From the NCBI RefSeq assembly GCF_024763615.1, contig NC_077223.1, positions 92,070,627 through 92,134,626 on the forward strand: a stretch of DNA of 64,000 bases. Reading direction: 5' to 3'. Position numbers and translations under genes: made by a program. The DNA is from Phlebotomus papatasi. Lineage: Eukaryota > Arthropoda > Insecta > Diptera > Psychodidae. The notes below the pieces were generated by a model. The model made no database searches and was not told where the DNA came from. It saw only the letters and a list, made by a program, of their open reading frames with translations. This document shows positions 58,347-64,000 of this stretch, in pieces. Within the stretch, counting starts at the first letter, position 1, and every line of letters starts with the position of its first letter.

Positions 58347-58750
58347 TAGAGAGCGGCTATTCAGCTACAGGGACTACGTGAAACCCTTTTAAACTGAAGT
58401 TTCAGTGAAACAATTTTAATCAAGGGGTGAATAAGGAGTTTTTAGTGCAAATTGCCAGATCGGCGTCGATCTGGAACCAAAAATCGGCAGATCGGCACCG
58501 ATTTGGGGAAGTGGAAAGCAACTATTCGGCTATAGGGACCACGTGAACTCCTTCTAAAGTCTCAATGAAAAAATTTTAATCAAGGAGTGAATAACAAGGG
58601 ACTCTCAGAGTAAATTGACAGATCGGCGCCGATCTGAAGTTTAAAAATTGGAATCACAAATCAGAAGGTCAAACCGTCAAACCGATTTAGTTGAACTATT
58701 GGCAGATCGGTACAATCTTTGCAAAAGATCATCAGATCGGCGCGGGAGCG
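58347..58750 (+). repeat. tandem ~155-bp repeats with AGATCGGCGCCGATCT palindromes
   Basis: Two diverged units (58347-58500 and 58505-58650) share GGCTATTC-GCTA-AGGGAC, TTTTAATCAAGG-GTGAATAA and a palindrome. CAGATCGGCGTCGATCTG, CAGATCGGCACCGATTTG and CAGATCGGCGCCGATCTG occur at about 58459, 58488 and 58619, with half-sites near 58705 and 58735. A single CAGATCGGCGCC also occurs at 18396. Confidence 0.65.
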
Positions 58751-58791
58751 AACCTTAAGCAAGCGGAACCGTTATTTACCCTTTGATTTTA

Positions 58792-59131
58792 CAGTAGACT
58801 CTCTCAAATTCGGGCATATGGGACCGAAATGTCAGCCGAATTAGACAGAAATTCGGGCTACAAAGTTTTTGAAATGCAACGATTTTTTATTCATGTGCAT
58901 ATAGATATTGAGTTTACACACAAATATATAACGTAAATTGCATGAAAATCTCTCAATAATGCAAAATCACATCAAAACTATGACAAACCATGCTAAATTT
59001 GAGCATATTTGATTCATTTGATAATCATAATCAAATTTGAAAAATAATAACAAACTTTTTTCAAATGTAACCGCTGCCCGAATTAAAAAGTAGCCCGATC
59101 TTAAAAGAGCCGATTTTTCGAGAGTCTACTG
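58792..59131. mobile_element. mariner/pogo-type MITE with CAGTAGACTCTC ends
   Basis: CAGTAGACTCTC at the left and GAGAGTCTACTG at the right are perfect inverted repeats, flanked by TA on both sides. Subterminal AATTCGGGC words recur. 340 bp, non-coding. CAGT-start termini with TA duplication fit Tc1/mariner/pogo-mobilised elements. Confidence 0.8.
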
Positions 59132-60302
59132 TAATTCAAATTTAATTTAAAAATGAACGTAATTTGTGTTGTTTTTATATTAATGAATACTTAGAAGAAA
59201 AGTACAATTCATAAAATATTCGAAATTTGAACTTAAATCTATAATTTTACCCAATTTATTTGTATTGTACGATATTACACTCAAAATGAACACCAGTTCA
59301 AGTTGTCCGAAATAATGCTCTGTTCCCCTACATGTGAATAATGCCTTAAGGAAAACTTATCAAAATTCGGAAAGGAAATTTTAGAGCGAAAGGATATTAG
59401 TAAATAAGGCTAATTTAAATGGAAATTGCTCAGACAATTCAATGTAAAATTTCTTCTTGAAAGACTTTTAAACAACTTTTCAACATATTAAATGTCATAT
59501 TTCACTGTAAAATTTTTGAAAAAAATAATCTGTGCTTCTTAAATCATTCCTTATATTTATAATTCCCAAGAGAGATTGAAAGACATTCCATTGAATTAAT
59601 TCCATTCCATTTTACAGTAAATAGTGCTAAAAAGAGGAAAATGAAAGAGTGCCTCGAGTTTAGTTAATGAGAGATGTGTATAGAAAAAAAATAATAAATT
59701 TTAAATATCTTGTATACTTTTTATATACAAAAAGCTCCAAGCCCCAGGATAGAAAAAAAAACTTTGCTCCCTGAAGCATGGTTGTACATTTAATTTCATA
59801 TTCCTTTTGTGCAATGATTCTTCCTTCTTCCTATTTAAATAGTCTTTGGAAAAAAAAAGAATATAACATTCCACTTGATATTCATTACGAATGAGTTGCT
59901 TAATCTTGTCATGCAATCTAAAAATGATGAAAAAAATGTACAGTGCATGTTGTGGAAATAAAACTTTTCTTTGGAGAAAATTCATATTTAAAAATGCTGT
60001 CATATAAAATGCTAAACTCCTGGATTTAAAACATGACTAAGAGATGGAAAGAATATTAAATTGTGATTTTATATTTGTATATTATATATACACAAATAAA
60101 ACATTTAAACAATTTCCCAACGAAAAGTCTTTTATCAGATTTTCTTTAGGGCATTTAAGGAGAAAGGGATATCTCAAAGTAATGTAATATTTTTGGGTTC
60201 GCTGTTGGCTTATTGCTTATAGGAAATTTTGATGATTGAAGGCTTTTTAGAAAAAGTCTTTGAAGCCAAAAGAGGTTTCATCGGTTTCCTTACCTTTTAG
60301 GT
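59132..60302. other. non-coding DNA, no feature recognised
   Basis: AT-rich with short simple repeats; no recognisable ORF. The 100-codon minus frame at 59701 has no family motif. Confidence 0.45.
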
Positions 60303-60436
60303 ATAATAATAATAATAATGCTGGCACAACATTCCATGAAGGAACAAGGCCTTCCCGCAAGGGGATTTCTAGACATGCATTATTATTTTTTCTTGTACGG
60401 GATGAGGTTGTCAGTCCCATGCCCGTGGAATCAAGA
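60303..60436 (-). mobile_element. tRNA-derived SINE, 5'-truncated copy
   Basis: The minus-strand sequence matches 22570-22712 closely, including GGAATGTTG-GCCAGCATT, the CCCCTTGCGGGAAGGCCTTG block and an (ATT)n tail read here as (AAT)n at 60303-60319. It lacks the tRNA head. Confidence 0.8.
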
Positions 60437-61522
60437 TAGGTATATTATTTAGGTATATTATTTAAAAAATGATCAAGAAAATGTGCTTGGCTCCAAATTT
60501 GAGCTTCTATCTAAGATAATTGTTTATCAATATGCAACAATCGTTTAAAACAATTTTAAAATGTTTTTAGCAATTTTAGGAATATTCCAAATGAATAAAT
60601 TCTCTTTTGCGGAAAAGTTCCATGAAAATTCGGTCGGATTTTCAATAAGAAAATCTAGTGATATGTTCTTGAAATTGTTTGTCAACTGAAAATTCTATAA
60701 TATTTTTTTTTCGACAGTTTGCCAAAGAAACTCGAAAAATAACCAAGGAAATTGTGTGCAAACTTATTTTTATAGAAAGTTTCAATACTTGTCAAGGATT
60801 TTGCTAAAAAGGCAATTTTAAGTCATGTTCACATTCACACACAGTTCAAAAGTTTAAGTGGTTATATCTAACAGAGCGCAAAAATTATTCTATGAGGACA
60901 CCTCCGGTAATCGCCATTGGAAATTTTGTTTCACCTCAAGAATAAAAGGAACTTTTCTGTCTTGCTCAGAGCTTTCGGTCCGGATGTGGACCTTACCTTA
61001 TTCAGTGGCTACAAAAAGGTTTTCATTTATTTTCAATATATTCTTATACAAGGTCGTTTCTTTTTCATTTGAACAATTTTTAAATTCCAACTCACTCGAC
61101 TAGACTATGTTAGTCTAATAATAAATAGTCTAAATAATCAATTATTTAAATACATTATCTAGAGATATATTAATTTTAAAATTGATAACTACATTTTTTC
61201 TAAACAAATTCTATTTTGTAGACCAAAAACTATTTTTTTTCAAGTTGCTGCCAAGATTGCAAAAACTATTCTTAATCGTTTAGAATCGTGTATATTTAGA
61301 TAATCTATCTATGTAATCAGCTACCATGAAAATTTCAAGTTAAGCGGGTAAAAATTACTCAAATTCTGGTGCTACCCTACCATTTTGTTTTCAAAATTGA
61401 AATAAAAAAATATTCTAATAATCCTCAAGATATAAATATAATAACCCAATGAAAATTTCGTGTTGCCCAATTCATTGGCAAAGTCACATAAATCGTTAAT
61501 TTTTGACGTTCTGGTAGATGTA
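60437..61522. other. non-coding DNA, no feature recognised
   Basis: No recognisable coding frame or repeat; AT-rich. Confidence 0.45.
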
Positions 61523-61921
61523 ACCCCTTAACGAAGAAGTAAGATATTTTGACAAGTCATTGAAAACCTTACAAAATTCAAAATGCAATATTTCTCCTAT
61601 TTATTTGTATATGGGAATGTAAGCATGATTCGTACAAAGTGAACCTTCAAACGATACTAATTTTTCCTTTGTTTGCAAAGACTTGGTTTATCAGTTCTCA
61701 TCTCGTTTTATAAGGTTAATAAAATTATCTATCTTATGGCTAAGAAATGACGAACTAGCTCGTTGCAACCAAAGAGAAAATACGTGTCGTTTGAAGGTTC
61801 AATGTGTTATCGCACCATGCCTACATTCCCCTATAGTGTCTTAACCCTTTTGGATTGTACTTACAGTTGTTAATGTTTTCTGCATAAAGACAACTCGGCG
61901 GTATACTCCATCGTCCCTAAA
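61523..61921. mobile_element. piggyBac-like MITE relic split by another MITE
   Basis: The left part begins CCCCTTAACGAAGAAG and the right part ends CCATCGTCCCTAAAAAG, resembling the termini of the TTAA elements at 33227 and 37251. The TA-type element 61612-61831 sits between the halves. Borders are approximate. Confidence 0.35.
61612..61831. mobile_element. 220-bp MITE with GGGGAATGTAGGCATG ends
   Basis: TGGGAATGTAAGCATG at the left and CATGCCTACATTCCCC at the right are inverted, extended inward by TGAACCTTCAAACGA and its complement. TA flanks both sides. Non-coding. Confidence 0.75.
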
Positions 61922-62044
61922 AAGAAATATAATTGATGGTATCTGTTTTCTGTTCTTCATAAAATTCCACTGATTTCACCTAATGCTTGTGCCCCAGCAA
62001 GCGATACTGACAGCTTTCCAAATCCCCTTTTCCCCAACAATGGC

Positions 62045-62188
62045 AGACGAAATGTTTAATTTTTGTACAAAATTTATGAAAGACGAAATGTGAAATACGA
62101 AATGGTAAAATACCAAATGTACTAGAATACGAAGTTTCCGCAATACGAAATGTGCAATACGAACATGTAAAATACGAAGTTTCCATAT
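62045..62188 (+). repeat. degenerate AATACGAAATGT minisatellite
   Basis: At least eight loosely spaced copies of (A)ATACGAAATG(T) or AATACGAAGTTTCC occur in 144 bp. Unit length is irregular (12-20 bp). The overlapping 86-codon minus-strand frame is explained by the repeats. Confidence 0.6.
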
Positions 62189-62354
62189 CCCTAGGCTTAG
62201 GGTTGGAGCAGAATGAGGACAAGCAGCCCGTCGTTAACATTTGGTGAGTTTAAAAGCAAATAATGTTTTTGGACTATTTCTACAATATGCAATTTTGTTT
62301 TCCTATTATCACACTGCACATAAAATTTTAAAACAACGGACAGTCGTGCAAACC

Positions 62355-62985
62355 ACGCAAACGCTGTTTGTCCGTCGGTCCGTTCAGCTGCCGCTAGCTC
62401 TAAAAGCCAAACGGTTAAAGATAGTGATTTGGGACCTTCGGAAGAACCCCTCCCCTCATAAGTCGACCCAAGGATCCTTCACATGCCCCTCATTTTCCTC
62501 CGATACCTCTCCTTCTCTTCCAAAACCATGTTTTTGGAATTATTCGATAACACTTCGTGCGTTTTTTCATTTTTGATTATGTTTTAGAGATTGTTTAGGG
62601 GGATATTCGTCCATATACGAAAATGCCGTTGAATCGTTCCTAATAACAGCTTTTCAAGGTTAAAAGGCAAAAAGGCAAAAAGGCTCTAGATCTATGTCAT
62701 CATGTTAGGGCTGGTTGAAAAGGTCTTGGAATTCATGAGAAGCCTGAACCGTTTCCAATTGGTTACGAAACGGTGATGAACTGGTTCATAACCAATAAAC
62801 AATTTTTATCCGAAATTCAATTATATTACTCCTAAGATGTTTTGGGAAATGTTTTGAGTGATTTATAAATCGGCTCAAATTGGTTAAGAACCGGTAAACC
62901 AGTAAACTTTTGAGGCATAGCATCTAAGTCACGAGTTCGAGAAGTTCGCAAATCCTGTAACGTTTTACCACCTCTTTATTGTTAC
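62355..62985 (+). repeat. GC-richer repeat family G, copy 2 (longest)
   Basis: The longest copy. Its left portion matches the minus strand of 13600-13965 and its right portion the minus strand of 41465-41725, with several conserved blocks in the same order. The degenerate GGTTCATAACC / GGTTACGAAACGG words near 62750-62800 are part of it. Transposon class unknown. Confidence 0.6.
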
Positions 62986-63016
62986 AAAATATTTTTTACC
63001 TTGAGCGTTTCCTGTA

Positions 63017-63239
63017 GCGAAATTCCGTAACTGTATGACAATGTAATATGACGAATTTTCATGCTATCTTCTGGAGTGGGACAACCATAAAGTCCAGTGA
63101 GCACCTAATCGTTATTGTCAGCTCTGTGAAGCTCTCAGTAACTGATATAAATCGCATTTTTCATTAGTTCTTTCGAATTTACCACATAAAAGAACTTAAA
63201 TTTGTCGTATGATCTTGTCATACTGTTACAGAATTCCCC
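63017..63239. mobile_element. MITE with GGGGAATTCTGTAA ends, copy 2
   Basis: The ends GCGAAATTCCGTAACTGTATG and CATACTGTTACAGAATTCCCC are inverted, flanked by TA (63015-63016, 63240-63241). It shares termini with 55713-56057 but has a shorter interior. Confidence 0.7.
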
Positions 63240-63815
63240 TACTTGTTTGTCTAAAACTTTAGCGGTATTCAATACTAATTCGAAAATACAATAAGCACTA
63301 AATTATTTGTGCGATAAAATATTTATCTGTCGATAAATGTTTTTGAATGATATTTTGTAAAAAAAACCCTGATAACCTAAAATATCGTGGATATCGTATT
63401 CTATGGAGCCAGTAATCACTTTATAATTTTAATGATAAAAGGCCTTTTCCAAAATGAAAAACCGTTTTAACATTTTAATTATATAGCTTTCTAATTTGTA
63501 TTTTTGTTAAAATAATTTTTATTTTGTGGTGACCCTCATGACGACAGAAGACTCTTTAAAAGTGGAGGCCCTTGTAGGGGTCGTGTCCTGGTTCTCAGTG
63601 AACCTACTCAAATTACACTCAAAGGCCTTGCCTAAATTGACAGAAAAGTTTTCTTCTATAAAGAAATTTTTAAAATGGCATTTCGCTGGTGAAATCTTAA
63701 ATAAAAATTCTGTGAATATTTTGTAGGTATGGGGCAAAAATTGTACAAAAGCAGATTTAAGGCATTAATGCTATCTGAAATTTTTTCTCCTGTAAAAAAA
63801 AATCCATATTAAATA
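63240..63815. other. non-coding DNA, no feature recognised
   Basis: Overlapping small ORFs on both strands at about 63520-63735 mirror each other and have no family resemblance; no gene is called. Confidence 0.4.
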
Positions 63816-64000
63816 GGGTAACTGTATCAAATTTCGTTATAGTAGCATGCAAGCTCCGAAGTCTTAAGTTTGAAATGTAGTATTTCTTAATACAAATTCA
63901 ATTTTTTATTACTTCTTTTTAAGAAATGTTGCTTGGAACCTTGTGGATAGCTTTTTGTCGTTGTTTACTCTAAAATCATTCTGAATACATTTCAAAATTA
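63816..64000 (-). mobile_element. MITE with GGGTAA..GT ends, copy 3, cut by the window edge
   Basis: The complement matches the right half of 16747-17173: AGAATGATTTTAGAGTAAA, CACAAGGTTCCAAGCAACA, CATTTCAAACTTAAGACTT and GCTTGCATGC, ending at GGGTAACTGTATCAAAT next to TA. The other half lies beyond 64000. Confidence 0.75.

Noticed and set aside
58458..58640. AGATCGG words as sequencing-adapter contamination
   Set aside because: The sequence after AGATCGG is CGCCGATCT, a palindrome, not the adapter continuation, and it sits in diverged repeats.
61980..62240. 86-codon minus-strand ORF
   Set aside because: Read-through of the AATACGAAATG minisatellite.

Overview
The window is a piece of an AT-rich insect nuclear genome, most likely from a dipteran. 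It carries one recognisable protein-coding gene, the plus-strand orthologue of Drosophila starry night/flamingo (stan/fmi; Celsr in vertebrates). The gene product is a seven-pass atypical cadherin and adhesion-type GPCR of the planar cell polarity pathway. The dipteran assignment rests on the near-Drosophila texture of the tail (conserved Ser/Thr-rich blocks after TM7), the small introns around the 7TM region and the transposon complement. I cannot name the species.

Layout. Positions 1-35169 contain no gene I can support. They are intergenic DNA and/or long 5' UTR intron of stan, filled with decayed transposable elements. The gene reads 35244-36614, 40550-41049, 43449-50043, 50105-50325, 50395-51035, 51111-52006 and 53016-53291, with TAA at 53292-53294. 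All junctions keep frame and the sum is exactly 3500 codons. Introns 1, 2 and 6 are long and carry repeats; introns 3-5 are 61-75 bp. The 6.6-kb third coding exon alone encodes cadherin repeats 3 (part) to 9, the EGF and laminin-G domains, the laminin-type EGF, hormone-receptor, GAIN and GPS domains, TM1 and TM2. Positions 53292-64000 are a repeat-rich 3' flank, or an intron if a consensus donor overlapping the stop is used.

Mobile DNA explains much of the rest. There are many short non-autonomous DNA transposons with terminal inverted repeats (TIRs) and TA, TTAA, TTA or unusual two-base target duplications. There are three copies of one short foldback family and one larger 1.65-kb foldback element with arms of about 450 bp and internal direct repeats. 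A pogo-like relic keeps a pipsqueak-type helix-turn-helix. A non-LTR endonuclease pseudogene and a 5'-truncated RTE-like 3' end with a 16-bp target duplication are present. A tRNA-derived SINE occurs in three copies, and a GC-richer family of unknown class also has three copies. Several minisatellites occur.

No new multi-gene system is visible. The most informative points are splice and stop ambiguities that could diversify the Flamingo C-terminus, an upstream ORF, furin-like sites before the first cadherin repeat, a non-canonical GPS triplet, and several transposon families recognised only by comparing copies within the window. Domain and repeat calls were made by eye without database searches.
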